Notes: generated from the sequence alone by a model not told the origin. DNA of 64,000 bases from Scilla litardierei (GCA_030789695.1 CM061142.1:567849281-567913280), one strand, 5' to 3'. Positions 23,267-35,715 are shown, counted from the stretch's first letter. A program made the numbers and translations.

Positions 23267-25008
23267 TGTAATGCCCTACCAGCTACTGCACAAGTATTAG
23301 AGGGGGGGTGAATAGTACTTTAAAATAATAAGGCGTATAATTCCAAATTAAATTGCACACAACTACCAAATCAATTTGCGGAAGCTTAAATTGAATGACA
23401 ACAATGAAATTAACAATGCTAACAAACGATGTTAATGGGTTCGGATCCACCCAAGTCTCCCCGACTTGTTCCCGGTGATCCTACATCCCAACCACCCGGA
23501 TCCCTTCCGGATACTTGAGTTAGAAACCCTAACTCAAGATTTCCACTATGAATATCTTGTGAAAAACCTTCACAAGATCAAATCATACATGCAATAGCAA
23601 ACGTGAATCCCACAACCCGGGATCACAACCTTCTCTCACAACCGAGAGAATCACAAAGCAATATTAAAAAGTTTAATATGAAATAAACAAGCTTACCACA
23701 AAATCCTATACCTTGAGTTTTTCTTACCCAATAGGTGGAATGAAGGATTTGAGGAAGATGAAGTTACCAAACCCTAGCACCAAGGAAATGAGCAGCAATG
23801 GGAGCCTAGGGATGATTTGGAAACTTGAATCAAGCAATAGCTTGAAGAGCTCACCAAGAACAAGCTTCTCTCTAGATCTAGAAATGAGAGAGAATGGGTT
23901 TCTTGTGAGGAAGAGAGCTTTAGATTTGAGGGAGAATAGCTATCTCTTTAGAACTCAATGAATCTCTTAATGGTAGCTCTTTTTAAGATAGAAATGACCT
24001 AGGTTCGTATTTATAGGGACCCATAAAAACAAGTTAGGTCATTCTCCAACGGAAAGAAATCTGTGAGAATTAGTCGGTCAAAGAACACTCACTGACCGAC
24101 TAGTTCATCAACTAGTCGGTCAGCCAAACAACGTGGACCGACTAAGAGTAGATCTGAGAAGAAAGAGAATTTCAGACCTAGAAATCTAGTCGGTCCAAGA
24201 ACACTTTCTGACCGACTAGTTTCACAACTAGTCGGTCATCCAATGAACGTAGACCGACTAAGAGGCAAAATAACTTAGTCTGAAGGCAAGTTGACTTAGT
24301 CGGTCCAAGAGCAAAAGTTGACCGACTAGATTGTCAACTAGTCGGTCATCAAACGTTCTTAGACCGACTAACGGTAAACAGTAGCTTAGGAGAATTTTAG
24401 AGTGAACAGTAAGTCTCAACTAGTCGGTCAAAGAAGCATCACTGACCGACTAGTTCACAAACTAGTCGGTCGGTGAGTCAACGTAGACCGACTAACTGTA
24501 AACAGTAAAGTCCAAGAAATTAAGGAATCAAACTAGTCGGTCCAAGAAGAGTTGCCGACCGACTAGATCACCATCTAGTCGGTCAGTACTTGTTCTTGTA
24601 CCAACTAACATGCACAACAAAGTCCGAATCGAAGCGCGACGCTTCGAGGAAGTTATAATGAACTTGTGCAAGGATCCTAGAGCTACGAAATGAGCGTAAT
24701 GAAGATAGAAACGTAAGATATACTCAAGGCTTAACATTCTATCAATCGAAACTAAAAGACTATAAATAAAACCTTAATAAACGGTCTTTGAGAGCTTCGA
24801 TTGAATCTTCATAACTTCCAAAGCGTTGCAGGAGCTTCAACGAAGCTTTAGTCATGAATATGAGCTTTGGAAAGTGTTGAGATGTCGCTTTGAATATTCT
24901 CGTGAAATTGGCGACGATCTCCAAAACTGCGCTCACAAATTGTTAGTTCATGAATTATTTATGTTTGCTCATCATCAAAACCAAATCCGGGGAGTCCAAT
25001 ATTCAACA
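23267..25008 (-). repeat. Right (5') LTR of SV1
   Basis: 1742 bp, paired with 12517-14258. TATA box at 24008-24015, palindrome array 24071-24608. It ends ...ATTCAACA followed by TSD AGATG (25009-25013). Confidence 0.95.
24071..24608 (-). promoter_or_regulatory. TAGTCGGTC / GACCGACTA array (SV1 right LTR)
   Basis: Same five units as 13321-13858, with a few substitutions; one repairs an AGACTGACTA in the left copy to AGACCGACTA. This is the promoter-side copy of SV1. Confidence 0.85.
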
Positions 25009-25013
25009 AGATG

Positions 25014-25027
25014 CGGTGGGGACAGAA
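25014..25027 (-). pseudogene. 14-bp island of Athila ORF1 between SV1 and SV2
   Basis: CGGTGGGGACAGAA, lying between the TSD of SV1 (25009-25013) and that of SV2 (25028-25032). It is the only piece of element C between the two Sireviruses and restores the ORF1 frame arithmetic. Confidence 0.85.
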
Positions 25028-25032
25028 GGGTC

Positions 25033-26785
25033 TGTAATGCCCTACCAGCTACTGCACAAGTACTAGAGGGGGGGGGGTGAATAGTACTTTAAAATAATGA
25101 GTATAATTCCAAATTAAATTGCAAACAACTACCAAATCAATTTGCGGAAGCTTAAATTGAATAACAACAACAAAATTAACAATGCTAACAAACGATGTTA
25201 ATGGGTTCGGATCCACCCAAGTCTCCCCGACTTGTTCCCGGTGATCCTACGTCCCAACCACCCGGATCCCCTCCGGATACTTGAGTTAGAAACCCTAACT
25301 CAAGATTTCCACTATGAATATCTTGTGAAAAACCTTCACAAGATCAAATCATACATGCAATAGCAAACGTGAATCCCACAACCCGGGATCACAACCTTCT
25401 CTCACAACCGAGAGAATCACAAAGCAATATTAAAGAGTTTAATATGAAATAAACAATCTTACCACAAAATCCTATACCTTGAGTTTTTCTTACCCAAATG
25501 GTGAAATGAAGGATTTGAGGAAGATGAAGTCACCAAGACCTAGCACCAAGGAAATGACCAGCAATCGGTGCCTAAGGATGATTTGGAGACTTGGATCAAG
25601 CAATAGCTTGAAGAGCTCACCAAGAACAACCTTCTCTCTAGATGGATTCTAGATCTAGAAATGAGAGAGAATGGGTTTCTTGTGAGGAAGAGAGCTTTTG
25701 ATTAGAGTGAGAATGGCTATCTCTTTTGATCTCAATGAATCTCTGAATGGAAGCTCTAACCTAGATAGAAATGACCTAGGTTCGTATTTATAGGGTCCCA
25801 TAAAAACAAGTTAGGTCATTCTCCAACGGATAGAAATCTGTGAGAATTAGTCGGTCAAAGAACAATCACTGACCGACTAGTTCATCAACTAGTCGGTCAG
25901 TCAAACAGCATGGACCGACTAAGTGAAGATCTGAGAAGAGATAGAATTTCAGACCTAGAAATCTAGTCGGTCCAAGAAGACTTTCTGACCGACTAGTTTC
26001 ACAACTAGTCGGTCAGTCAGTGAACGTAGACCGACTAAGAGGCAAAATGAAATAGTCTGAACACAAGTTGACTTAGTCGGTCCAAGAACAAAAGTTGACC
26101 GACTAGATTATCAACTAGTCGGTCACCAAACGTTCTTAGACCGACTAACGATAAACAGTAGCTTAGGAGAAATTTAGCATGAACAGTAAGTCACAACTAG
26201 TCGGTCAAAGAAGCATCACTGACCGACTAGTTCACAAACTAGTCGGTCGGTGAGTCAACGTAGACCGACTAACTGTAAACAGTAAAGTCCAAGAAATTAA
26301 GGAATCAAACTAGTCGGTCCAAGAAGAGTTGCCGACCGACTAGATCACCATCTAGTCGGTCAGTACTTGTTCTTGTACCAACTATCATGCACAATAAAGT
26401 CCGAATCGAAGCGCGATGCTTCGAGGAAGATAGAATGAACTTGTGCAAGGATCCTAGAGCTACGAAATGAGCGTAATGAAGATAGAAACGTAAGATATAC
26501 TCAAGGCTTAACATTCTATATATCGAAGCTCAAAGACTATAAATAAAACCTTAATAAACGGTCTTCGAGAGCTTCGATTGATTCTTCATAACTTCCAAAA
26601 CGGCGCATGAGCTTCAACGAAGCTTTAGGCATGAATACGAGCTTTGGGAAGTGTTGAGATGTCGCTTTGAATGTTCTCGTGAAATTGGCGACGATCTCCA
26701 AAACTGCGCTCACAAATTATTAGTTCATGGATTATTTATGTTTTCTCATCATCAAAACCAAATCCGGGGAGTCCAATATTCAACA
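25033..26785 (-). repeat. Left (3') LTR of SV2
   Basis: 1753 bp, with a G-run longer than in the partner LTR. Palindrome array 25848-26384, TATA box 25785-25792. Confidence 0.95.
25848..26384 (-). promoter_or_regulatory. TAGTCGGTC / GACCGACTA array (SV2 left LTR)
   Basis: Five units with the same layout as in SV1. Spacer differences from SV1 are common while the words are kept. Confidence 0.85.
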
Positions 26786-27739
26786 TTCTCCCCCTTTTTG
26801 GTGATGACAAACCAACATAAATAATAATCAAAAATAATGATTCAAATGTAAAATACTTACTCCCCCTGCATTGATGACACGTTAATTCCAAAATGAATAT
26901 ATATGAATTGCATCAAGCAGACGAGTAAGATAAATAAAGAGAATCGATTTTTGAAATATCGGATTTTGAAAATCCTTATATATATCTTAACTCCCCCTGA
27001 ATCTAACATATCAAACTAGATTCTTGGAAATTGAGTTAAATTTTCATTTGCGCTATTTATTATCATTATCTCTCCCCCTTTGGCATTATCCCAAAAATGG
27101 GGGGGCATACAACGACAACAACTAGGAAATGGAAAATCCAACATCGGGAGTCGTAGACAATGACGATGGACCAAATTGACACCAAGGGAAAAAAATGTGG
27201 AAATCAAATCAAGGTGTGCCAAAATGTCCATGATCAAAAAAAATAATCAAAATCATCAAAAATACCAAATAATTATTCATTTCTTGAATAAAGAAACATA
27301 CTCTCCAATATTCAATAATCTTGGCTAAATTTGTGCATGGAAAACAATTCTATACAATTATAGAATTTAAATCTATTTAACCAAGTTTGCATGCGTCGAG
27401 CGACGAATTCACACATCACATGTATTGAACGAATATTAAATGTGCACGACGAATTAAGACAAAGAGAACGACGATGTATATATATAAATGAGAACATCAT
27501 GAGTACATCCAGCAAAAATATCGATACATCAAATGCAACATACCCATCAAAAAGAAATACATCATCATCATCCACATCAAAATAAATACAACATCATCAT
27601 CCACATCAAAATATAACAACATCATCGACATCATCCAAAATACATCAAAATATCATAACCCTCATACTCTATCCTAACCCAAAATACTCTCACTAAGATA
27701 TATCATCCAAAGCGTAGTGGAGAGTCCTCGGAACAACGA
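26786..27739 (-). other. SV2 3' region with multiple polypurine tracts
   Basis: Non-coding, homologous to 14259-15228. Minus-strand G5-A tracts at about 26788, 26861, 26991 and 27072. Confidence 0.75.
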
Positions 27740-29380
27740 TCACGAGGAAGTGGCTGGATCTGCAGTGTCCGTGGGTCCAGTCGACGGAGTGGACTCAGGC
27801 TCTGCAGGGAGAAGAGGTGTCTCAACAGATGGAATCGTCGGGGCAGGAGTCGAGACGTCAAAGACGGGCTCGACGGCAGATGTGTCAACAGGAATATCAG
27901 CAGGCTCGGCAACAGGGTCAGCAGCAGGCTCAGAAGTCTGAAGTGCTGAAGCAGACGTCTCTGGAGCACCGGAAGTGGTGCCATCTCCAGGAGCTGAAGT
28001 GGTAGCGGCAGCAGCAGCAGTGGCCTCATCGCCACGGGCTAAAGAAGTGACAAGCTCGTCAAGCTCCTCATCGTCCATCTCCTCTGCCTCAGAAACTGAA
28101 GGAGGAAGATCAATCCCCATCATACGAGCCATACGGCAGACTACCTCCTCAGTACGAGCCAAACGGGAGTCGTGCTGACGAAGTAGGCGTACGACATCGT
28201 TTAAAGTGGCAGGAGGAGCGGGGGCTGCAGCAACTGACGGAGTAGACTGGGAAGCAGATGCGGTAGACCTCTGAACGTGACGAAGCGCCGCTAGAGATTT
28301 CTTAACGGCCGTCGCGTTTAGAGGAGTACCCAAGGGACGCTCATCGTCAGGAGGGAGAGGGACTCGGAAATGACGAAACACGAGGGTCAACAGACAAGGG
28401 TATAGAATATGCGCAGATTTATTGGTCTTGCGTATACACTCGAAAGAGTCCATCTTATCGAGTATCACGCGAGCCCAATTAATCTCGCACCCCAAGAAAA
28501 GAGCATAGATCAATTTCAAGAACGGCTGGGATGGAAGTGAAGATGATCCATACTTAGGGAGGAGGCAAGACTTCAAGATCAGGTTAAGGACCCACGCATT
28601 CGGCTTGAAAGATTTCGATGGAACACCAATGAATGCGGAGGGGATAACCTGGAAGATATCTGAAAGAACTGACTGATCCAAGGAAGAAATGTCGTCGACG
28701 GAAATGTCCGAAGGAAGGAGACCACACGACGAACAGCCAAGAATCTCCCCCAAGATTTCTGCCGTGAGAACTATAGGAGTTCCCAAGACAGTAGTCTCAA
28801 TGGAGTGACTGACATCGTACTGGCCTCGAACGCGATTGGCATAGAACAATTTCACAAGGCGAGGATATGGTTTGGGATTGGCCTTAAGATCATATCGGAG
28901 ATAATCAAGGAGACCAATATAGGATAGGAGATCGGCTAAGCCAAGGAAATCTGAAAACTGGACGTAGTGCTCCAATAGCATCGGGCAGTGTTCAATACGG
29001 TTGTAGGCCGCGAGACACAAAGGGTCGTCGCGACACAACGATATGTCAACACCCCCCGCTGGCATTGGGCCCTTTCCCTTTGGCTGGCGAGTCCTAGGAC
29101 GAAGTGGAGGAGTGGGTTTCTTAGTGCTAGGCTCATCCTCAGGGATAAATTCAGTGTCGGAATCGGGAGGAGTCGAGGGTGAGTGGAGAATAGCCTTTTT
29201 GGTCTTAGATTTACGGGGTTTTACGGTCGCCGTCCTCTGCTTCTTCAGAGGAGGTGAAGACGGAGAAGCTTGGGTTGATTTGGCACGACGTTTAGGCTTA
29301 GGGGGATTCCTAGGGTCGGAAGGCCCTATAGACATAGGAGAAGCCCCAGAAGAGGCGATAGGAATTCTTGTCTTAGCCAT
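27740..29380 (-). CDS. Sirevirus env-like ORF, intact
   Basis: 546 residues from ATG 29380 (MAKTRIPIASS), chosen because it matches the SV1 start; the frame is open further upstream to 29518. Basic N-terminus (KPKRRAKST, KPRKSKTKK), proline-rich linker, central alpha-helical domain with YANRVRGQYDVSHSIETTV and LGTPIVLTAEILGEILG, a coiled-coil segment, an acidic patch (EAEEMDDEELDELV) and a low-complexity tail. It resembles the putative plant transposon protein domain more than any viral envelope; no convincing membrane segment is visible. It follows pol and an internal palindrome array. It may act in the nucleus, which is inference from the basic stretch. Confidence 0.8.
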   Translation of the reverse strand: MAKTRIPIASSGASPMSIGPSDPRNPPKPKRRAKSTQASPSSPPLKKQRTATVKPRKSKTKKAILHSPSTPPDSDTEFIPEDEPSTKKPTPPLRPRTRQPKGKGPMPAGGVDISLCRDDPLCLAAYNRIEHCPMLLEHYVQFSDFLGLADLLSYIGLLDYLRYDLKANPKPYPRLVKLFYANRVRGQYDVSHSIETTVLGTPIVLTAEILGEILGCSSCGLLPSDISVDDISSLDQSVLSDIFQVIPSAFIGVPSKSFKPNAWVLNLILKSCLLPKYGSSSLPSQPFLKLIYALFLGCEINWARVILDKMDSFECIRKTNKSAHILYPCLLTLVFRHFRVPLPPDDERPLGTPLNATAVKKSLAALRHVQRSTASASQSTPSVAAAPAPPATLNDVVRLLRQHDSRLARTEEVVCRMARMMGIDLPPSVSEAEEMDDEELDELVTSLARGDEATAAAAATTSAPGDGTTSGAPETSASALQTSEPAADPVAEPADIPVDTSAVEPVFDVSTPAPTIPSVETPLLPAEPESTPSTGPTDTADPATSS

Positions 29381-29679
29381 GGCACGACGAGCACAAGCAA
29401 TCGATGATAAGATCAAAAACAACCTGGCACAAACCCTAGAAGAGAGAATCCGAAACACAAGCCCTAGGTAAAAACTAGAAACCCTAGGAGCTAGAACCCT
29501 AGATGAGATGTAAAACAAACCCTAGAGTAGGAATCGACCTAGGAGGAGGAGGGAGATACCTAGGAGGAGGAGGCGACGGCGGCGGATGGCGGCGATGGCC
29601 GGAGAACAGGCCGGAGTCGACGGGAAGATGAAGAGGCTCGGAGGGGGTTTGGGGTTTTCGGGCTTGAGCTGAGAAAACA

Positions 29680-30062
29680 ACCGACTAAAACGAATTTTAG
29701 TCGACTGAAATGAGATTAAGTCGGTCGAGATCTGGAAAAGACACAAATGCCCTAACCCACTTAGTCGGTCACAGTTCAAGCACTGACCGACTAGATTACG
29801 ATCTAGTCGGTCGGTCAATGAGCTTGAACCGACTAAGTCGAAACAGAGGCAAATAGTGAATTTTAGGGCAAGATTTATTCGGTCGCAGTATACTCACTGA
29901 CCGACTAGTTTTCAATCTAGTCGGTCGGTAAGTGTACTGTGACCGACTAAAGAAGGAAAATGATAAGATTAAGATTGAAGCTTGATCTAGTCGGTCTGAG
30001 TTCAATTGCTGAGCGACTAGATGAGCATCTAGTCGGTTGACAAGTGAACTGAAACCGACTAG
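29680..30062 (-). promoter_or_regulatory. Internal TAGTCGGTC / GACCGACTA array of SV2
   Basis: About three full units plus halves between pol and the env-like ORF, homologous to 17196-17580. Most words are kept; GAGCGACTAG near 30012 is a single change. Confidence 0.75.
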
Positions 30063-30195
30063 AAGAGTCCAAAAATTGATAATTGATTTCTCTTCACAAA
30101 CCACTTGGATGAAACATCTTAACACTCTCATTAGTCATCTAAATTACCCCATAAAACGTCGAAATCTTAAATACGACATTGAAATACGAATTCGA

Positions 30196-33100
30196 TCATA
30201 AATTCAAACAAATCACATAAAATTCCCAAAAATTCAATAAATCTAGCATGAATGAAATATCGCAAAATATAATAGCATGCAAGATAATTGAGTTTAAATA
30301 TGAATCATATATCTCGGATTCACCCATAATCCCCAATTCTCGACGCAACCGCACAAAGGAGTCCTCCTTTAGGGGTTTCGTGAAAATATCGGCGATTTGC
30401 TTTTGGGTTTCAACGTACACTAAAATGATGTCCTTTTTAGCAACATGATCATCTAAGAAATGGTGTCGGACATCTATGTGTTTTGATCGGAAATGGTGCA
30501 CCGGATTCTTTGAAAGACAGATAGCACTTTGGTTATCCACCATGATAGGGCTAGTATCACAGTGAATACCAAAATCCTTCAAAGTGTGTCTCATCCAAAG
30601 AACCTGGGCACAAGCGGCACCGGCGGCAATATATTCCGCCTCGGTGGTTGAAAGTGATACGGAATTTTGCTTCTTGGAAAACCAAGAGACAAGAGAATTT
30701 TCTAGAAAATGGCAAGTGCCACTAGTACTTTTCCTTTCGGATTTGCATCCCGCATAATCGGCATCACTGTATGAGACTAACTCATACGTGCTAGATTTCG
30801 GATAAAGTAATCCAAAATCTAAAGTGTAACTTAGATAACGGAAAATACGCTTTACCGCTACTAAGTGAGACTCCTTAGGTTGAGACTGATAACGAGCACA
30901 TACGCATACGGCAAACATAATATCGGGCCTACTTGCGGTAAGATAAAGTAAACTACCTATCATACCTCGATATAGACGAATGTCTACATCCTTACCGCCC
31001 GTATCCTTGTCAAGATGCGTAGTCGTGCTCATTGGAGTCTTTTTCCCGGAAGCACTTTCCATTCCAAATCGCTTAAGCAACTCCACCGTATACTTCGTTT
31101 GGTGGATGAAGATTGCATCGTTCAATTGGCGAATTTGGAGACCTAAGAAATATTTGAGTTCGCCCATGTGGCTCATCTCAAATTGGTCCTTCATAACATT
31201 ATAAAACTCTTCGCAAAGAGTGAAGTTAGTAGCACCGAAAATGATATCATCAACATAAATTTGAACTAATAAAATATCATTATTCGCATGCTTAACAAAA
31301 AGTGTAGAATCGGCTTCGCCCATTTTAAAATTCAAATCCAAAAGAAAATTCTTTAGGCGATCATACCAAGCTCGAGGAGCTTGTCTCAAACTATAAAGAG
31401 CTTTCTTTAGTTTAAAAACACGATTTGGAAATTTTTCATTTATGAAGCCCGGAGGTTGAGAAACGTAAACTTCCTCAACGACATCTCCGTTTAAAAATGC
31501 ACTTTTAACATCCATTTGAAATAACTTAAAATTTTTATGGCATGCATAAGACAATAAAAGTCTAATTGATTCTAATCTAGCTACCGGAGCGAAGGATTCT
31601 TCGAAATCGATACCTTCCTCTTGGCGATAGCCTTGAGCTACTAACCGAGCTTTGTTCCGGATGACGACTTGATTTTCGTCGGTTTTGTTCTTGAAGATCC
31701 ACTTTGTCCCTATGACGGTGTGGTTCTTCGATGGCAAAGGAACAAGCTCCCATACCTCATTCCTCTCGAATTGAATGAGTTCCTCCTCCATGGCAAGGAT
31801 CCAAGCACTATCTTCGCACGCTTCAACGATATTCTTTGGCTCTATCGATGAGGCAAAAGCACAATTGGCGAAGTGGTGGACTTGAGATCTCGTCTTGACA
31901 CTATCATTAATATTGCCAATAACTTGCTCATGGGGATGGTCGCGAACGGTATGAAGCCGCTTGGGAATACCTTGATCACTAGGCACATTCTCAACAACTT
32001 CATTAGTAGGGTTAGTCTCAATAGAATCAATTGAATCAATAGTCTTAGAATTTTCAAATGAATCACATAAAACATCCATAGAATCATTATCATTTGAAAT
32101 TCTAGAAGTAGTAAAATTCTCATTAAAAGAGACATGAAGTGATTCCTCGATCGTAGAGGATCTTTTGTTGTATATCCGGTAGGCTTTGCTACGTGAGGAA
32201 TACCCAACAAATATCCCCTCATCCGATCTCGGATCAAACTTGTCCAAATTATCATATGTGTTTTTAATGAAACATTTTGCGCCGAAAACACGAAAATGTT
32301 TAACTTGAGGCAATCTACCAAACAATAATTCATAGCAAGTTTGTTTGGTGCCGGGCCTCAAAAGTATTCTATTAAACACATAACAAGCGGTGTGTACCGC
32401 TTCCGCCCAAAATTGATAGCCAAGTTGACTATCTTCGAGCATAGTGCGAGCACACTCCACAAGCGTTCTATTCATCCTCTCAACAACACCATTTTGAGGA
32501 GGTGCGCGAGGGAAAGAAAACGTGTGAGTAATTCCAAGATCATCACAAAAATTTGAGAAAGACTCATTCTCAAATTCACCCCCATGATCACTACGAATAG
32601 TGACAAAGGTGGTTCCGATGAGATTTTGTACTTTCTTCACAAATATTGTGAAGTTTTCAAAAGCTTCATTTTTATTACAAAAGAAAAATACCCATGTAAA
32701 TCTTGAATAATCATCAACGATGACCAGTCCATATCTCGCATTTCCTAAGGAAGCAACTCTAGTTGGCCCAAATAAATCTAGATGTAATAGCTCTAGTGGC
32801 CGTTTCGTAGAAATGCTTTTCTTAGGTTTAAATGAAGATTTAGGAAGCTTGCCACGTTGACAAGAATCACAAAAACTTTTCTTTTCGAAAACGAGCTTCG
32901 GAAAACCTTTAATGGAATTTAATTTCGAAAGTTTATAAAGTGTTCCAAAGTTCACATGTCCAAAGCGTCGATGCCATAAGTGTTGTTCACTTGTGTTGGC
33001 AACGAGACATTGTTCATATGACTTAGGAAGATCCAAAATATAAATATCTTTATGGCGTGTGCCGAAAAATAATAATTTATTATTATCATTTGAAATATGA

Positions 33101-33420
33101 CACAATCCTTTCGCAAAGCTAACTTTGTAACCTTTGTCACAAAGTTGACTTATTGAAATAAGATTATGATTTAAACCATTAACTAGATAGACATCACTAA
33201 TTAAGGGTTTAGAAGGGTTACCCACTTTACCAACACCGACGATGGTTCCGCTCTCGTTGCCTCCAAATACGACGCGATTTCCATTTGCAATGGGAACCAC
33301 TCCGGAGAGCAATTGAGCGTCACCCGTCATGTGTTTTGAACACCCGCTATCGAGTATCCAATTCCCTTTGGAGCTAAATTTAAATTTGTTACTCCTCTTC
33401 TTTTTCTTTTCCTTGAGTAC
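30196..33420 (-). CDS. pol: Sirevirus Pol polyprotein with C-terminal extension
   Basis: Open from codon 33420, after a TAG at 33421-33423, to 30196; first ATG at 33330. Same domain order as SV1 pol: protease DSGCSKHM before the ATG, integrase zinc-binding region and core (VVERMNRTL where K is usual), RT with DVKSAFLNG and YVDDIIFG, RNase H. At the SV1 stop codon SV2 has TAT (30307-30309), so 37 extra residues follow [17 protein letters not shown] reads [12 protein letters not shown], changing a nearly invariant Gly of RT, and the RNase H HSRSKHID reads HFRSKHID. It lies downstream of gag with the same gap and frame change as SV1. Confidence 0.9.
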   Translation of the reverse strand, partial: VLKEKKKKRSNKFKFSSKGNWILDSGCSKHMTGDAQLLSGVVPIANGNRVVFGGNESGTIVGVGKVGNPSKPLISDVYLVNGLNHNLISISQLCDKGYKVSFAKGLCHISNDNNKLLFFGTRHKDIYILDLPKSYEQCLVANTSEQHLWHRRFGHVNFGTLYKLSKLNSIKGFPKLVFEKKSFCDSCQRGKLPKSSFKPKKSISTKRPLELLHLDLFGPTRVASLGNARYGLVIVDDYSRFTWVFFFCNKNEAFENFTIFVKKVQNLIGTTFVTIRSDHGGEFENESFSNFCDDLGITHTFSFPRAPPQNGVVERMNRTLVECARTMLEDSQLGYQFWAEAVHTACYVFNRILLRPGTKQTCYELLFGRLPQVKHFRVFGAKCFIKNTYDNLDKFDPRSDEGIFVGYSSRSKAYRIYNKRSSTIEESLHVSFNENFTTSRISNDNDSMDVLCDSFENSKTIDSIDSIETNPTNEVVENVPSDQGIPKRLHTVRDHPHEQVIGNINDSVKTRSQVHHFANCAFASSIEPKNIVEACEDSAWILAMEEELIQFERNEVWELVPLPSKNHTVIGTKWIFKNKTDENQVVIRNKARLVAQGYRQEEGIDFEESFAPVARLESIRLLLSYACHKNFKLFQMDVKSAFLNGDVVEEVYVSQPPGFINEKFPNRVFKLKKALYSLRQAPRAWYDRLKNFLLDLNFKMGEADSTLFVKHANNDILLVQIYVDDIIFGATNFTLCEEFYNVMKDQFEMSHMGELKYFLGLQIRQLNDAIFIHQTKYTVELLKRFGMESASGKKTPMSTTTHLDKDTGGKDVDIRLYRGMIGSLLYLTASRPDIMFAVCVCARYQSQPKESHLVAVKRIFRYLSYTLDFGLLYPKSSTYELVSYSDADYAGCKSERKSTSGTCHFLENSLVSWFSKKQNSVSLSTTEAEYIAAGAACAQVLWMRHTLKDFGIHCDTSPIMVDNQSAICLSKNPVHHFRSKHIDVRHHFLDDHVAKKDIILVYVETQKQIADIFTKPLKEDSFVRLRRELGIMGESEIYDSYLNSIILHAIIFCDISFMLDLLNFWEFYVICLNL

Positions 33421-33474
33421 CTAAAGATAGAAACTTTCATATCATGGTACCCAAGGTCATTGGGTCCTCAAAAG

Positions 33475-35715
33475 TTAGACCTTTGGAAGCCAAGTCCAAT
33501 TGGACTTTGACTTCCCCACATAATCTCTACTATGCACAACATCCGAAAAATAAGCATTCATATATTCTTGTTTTTCATCCATGCTTGTGTCCTTTGGGCT
33601 CCAAATAGTGAAAATTTTGGGAGCCATCATCCTATTGGGTGCATGCATGCGTTGTTGGTTTCTACGTGATGCATGACGTGGATAGTCATACGGAACATGA
33701 TGGAATGGTGCATGACGAGAATTATTCATACGATGAGGTGGGTGAACATATGCATGTGTGGGAACACGTGCGTGAGGGTGTCTCACATGGTGTGCACGTG
33801 CCCGTGAACGTGTAGCATAGAAATCATCATATGAGTGAGATGGTGGAGTAGGATGTGTGTTCCTACGTGGCATGGTATTTGTGTACATATAAGCATGCCC
33901 CTTCTTTGGAGGTCCACCTAAAGTGGGTTTCTTTCCAAAAGAGGGTGTGGACGAGGTGGAAGCACCATTGGTAGATGAACTACCAATAGAGTGTTTGCTA
34001 CCACTCGTTGAGTCACCGGAAGTTGGCCTAACAAAAGTAGTGGCCGCTTTGGATGGACATCCCATCGTATACCCCAAACCAATGTGGTGATTGGCCGGAA
34101 GTAAGTCACTTAGGATTTTATCCAAATGGTCCTTACCCTTATTGAATCTATTGATTCGGCCTAATGTGTTCTCATATTTCTCTTTGAGAGAACGCATAAA
34201 AGTATCTAATGTGGATACTTGCGATGTGAGCACATAAACACGAGATTTAAGATTCTCGTTCTCAATACTCAAAGTCGAGTTTTGAGAAGTTAAATCCGCT
34301 ATCCTATGTTCTTCCGGATCATCAATGCTAACATGTTCAAGTTTAGATTTGAGATTAACAATCTCATTTCTTAACTCTTCAACAACAGTGTCGTTGTTGG
34401 TGATGATAGTCTTAGGCAAGGTTTGAATGCTAGCTAGGTCATCTTTTACTTTAGTATATCGATTTACTAATTTTGTGTATTTAGACCATAAATGAGAGTT
34501 AGCATCCCTAAGATCATCCATAGTTACCTCATCGCCTTCGTCGTCGCTATCATCGGAGGAGGAAGATCCTTGATCATGCTCCTCTCTTGCCATGAAGCAC
34601 ATGTGCGCTTGCTCCACTTTCTCATCATCCGACTCTCCGCTTGAGGAATCCTCGGAGTCGGTGAATGTTGCTCCGACAAGTCCCTTTTTGTACCCCTTTT
34701 TGTACTTCTTTGACTTGTCGAACTTCGGCGCCTTCCACTTCTCCTTTTGCTTGTTTTGAGGACAATCCGCTTTGATGTGTCCCGGCTTATTGCATTTAAA
34801 GCACAAAGGTGGAGAGGCGTTAGTAGAAGTAAACTTAGATTTTTGTTTGAAGTTACCCTTTCGGAAGAAGCGATTGAACTTCTTTGCCATGAGTGCAATG
34901 GATTCCATGTCCATTTCTTCTTCCGAGTCCTCATCATCGGTAGAGGTGGATGAAGCCGCCTTGAATGCAATCGCCTTTTTCTTAGGCGCATCTAGGTTCA
35001 AATAGGACTTCATCTTTTCTTGTAACTTCACCTTGCTATCTTTGCGTACCTCGTATGACATCAAAGTACCCATTAGTTGAACTACGGTATATTTGTTCAT
35101 GTCATTACCTTCCTCGATGGCGAAGGTACGTTTTTCCCAAGAAGAGGGAAGTCCTTCAATTAGCTTTGAGCACTTCTCCTTTTGAGTGTAGGACTTGCCG
35201 AGGGCCTCTAACTCGTTTATTATGTCAACAAAACGAGCGTAATATTCTTTCATCTTCTCGCCCTGTTGCATATGAAACATTTCGTAATCTTTGTTTACGA
35301 CTACGAGTTTAGAGTCTCTTACCCTACTCGTTCCTTCATGAAGTATGAGGAGGGAGTTCCAAATTTGATATGCACTCTTACATGTGCATATCTTATTGAA
35401 ATCCTCGGGCTCCAATGCGCATTGCAAGGCGTTCATTGCCTTGGCATTGCTTACCTCCGCGGCGACCTCCGCGGTAGTCCATTTCTCAAAGTCTTCTTCT
35501 TTGGGTTCGATGTATTCCTTCATTGTAGTTCTCCATAAGGATGCACTCCAGAGGAAGGTTTCCATCCGGCATTTCCAATACTCATAGTTGGTACCGTTGA
35601 AGAATGGAGGCCTCGTAGAGGAATGTCCTTCCATCACCGAAGATGCTCCTTCACGGTTCCTGAAGGTGTCATAGTTGGAAGGTGGAGGCACGGTCTTGTT
35701 GTCGTTGGCAGACAT
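33475..35715 (-). CDS. gag: Sirevirus Gag
   Basis: 746 codons, ATG at 35715, intact. Same layout as the SV1 Gag: UBN2-type capsid region, CCHC zinc knuckle (CFKCNKPGHIKADC), acidic serine-rich segment, coiled coil and His/Arg/Pro/Tyr-rich C-terminus ending NWTWLPKV. Differences from SV1 cluster in the acidic segment around residues 270-310. Confidence 0.92.
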   Translation of the reverse strand: MSANDNKTVPPPSNYDTFRNREGASSVMEGHSSTRPPFFNGTNYEYWKCRMETFLWSASLWRTTMKEYIEPKEEDFEKWTTAEVAAEVSNAKAMNALQCALEPEDFNKICTCKSAYQIWNSLLILHEGTSRVRDSKLVVVNKDYEMFHMQQGEKMKEYYARFVDIINELEALGKSYTQKEKCSKLIEGLPSSWEKRTFAIEEGNDMNKYTVVQLMGTLMSYEVRKDSKVKLQEKMKSYLNLDAPKKKAIAFKAASSTSTDDEDSEEEMDMESIALMAKKFNRFFRKGNFKQKSKFTSTNASPPLCFKCNKPGHIKADCPQNKQKEKWKAPKFDKSKKYKKGYKKGLVGATFTDSEDSSSGESDDEKVEQAHMCFMAREEHDQGSSSSDDSDDEGDEVTMDDLRDANSHLWSKYTKLVNRYTKVKDDLASIQTLPKTIITNNDTVVEELRNEIVNLKSKLEHVSIDDPEEHRIADLTSQNSTLSIENENLKSRVYVLTSQVSTLDTFMRSLKEKYENTLGRINRFNKGKDHLDKILSDLLPANHHIGLGYTMGCPSKAATTFVRPTSGDSTSGSKHSIGSSSTNGASTSSTPSFGKKPTLGGPPKKGHAYMYTNTMPRRNTHPTPPSHSYDDFYATRSRARAHHVRHPHARVPTHAYVHPPHRMNNSRHAPFHHVPYDYPRHASRRNQQRMHAPNRMMAPKIFTIWSPKDTSMDEKQEYMNAYFSDVVHSRDYVGKSKSNWTWLPKV

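Larger units (their letters stand above)
12517..25008 (-). mobile_element. SV1: full-length Sirevirus (Ty1/copia) element
   Basis: 12.5 kb, minus strand, TSD AGATG on both sides (12512-12516, 25009-25013). LTRs are both 1742 bp and differ at about eight positions by eye, so the insertion is young. Order on the minus strand: 5' LTR, primer-binding site (23253-23264), gag, pol (protease, integrase, RT, RNase H), internal palindrome array, env-like ORF, several polypurine tracts, 3' LTR. The env-like ORF after pol, multiple purine tracts and CTATTCACCCCCCCTCTAG near the LTR end are Sirevirus (Maximus/SIRE) traits. It interrupts ORF1 of C. Its env-like ORF carries a frameshift. Confidence 0.93.
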
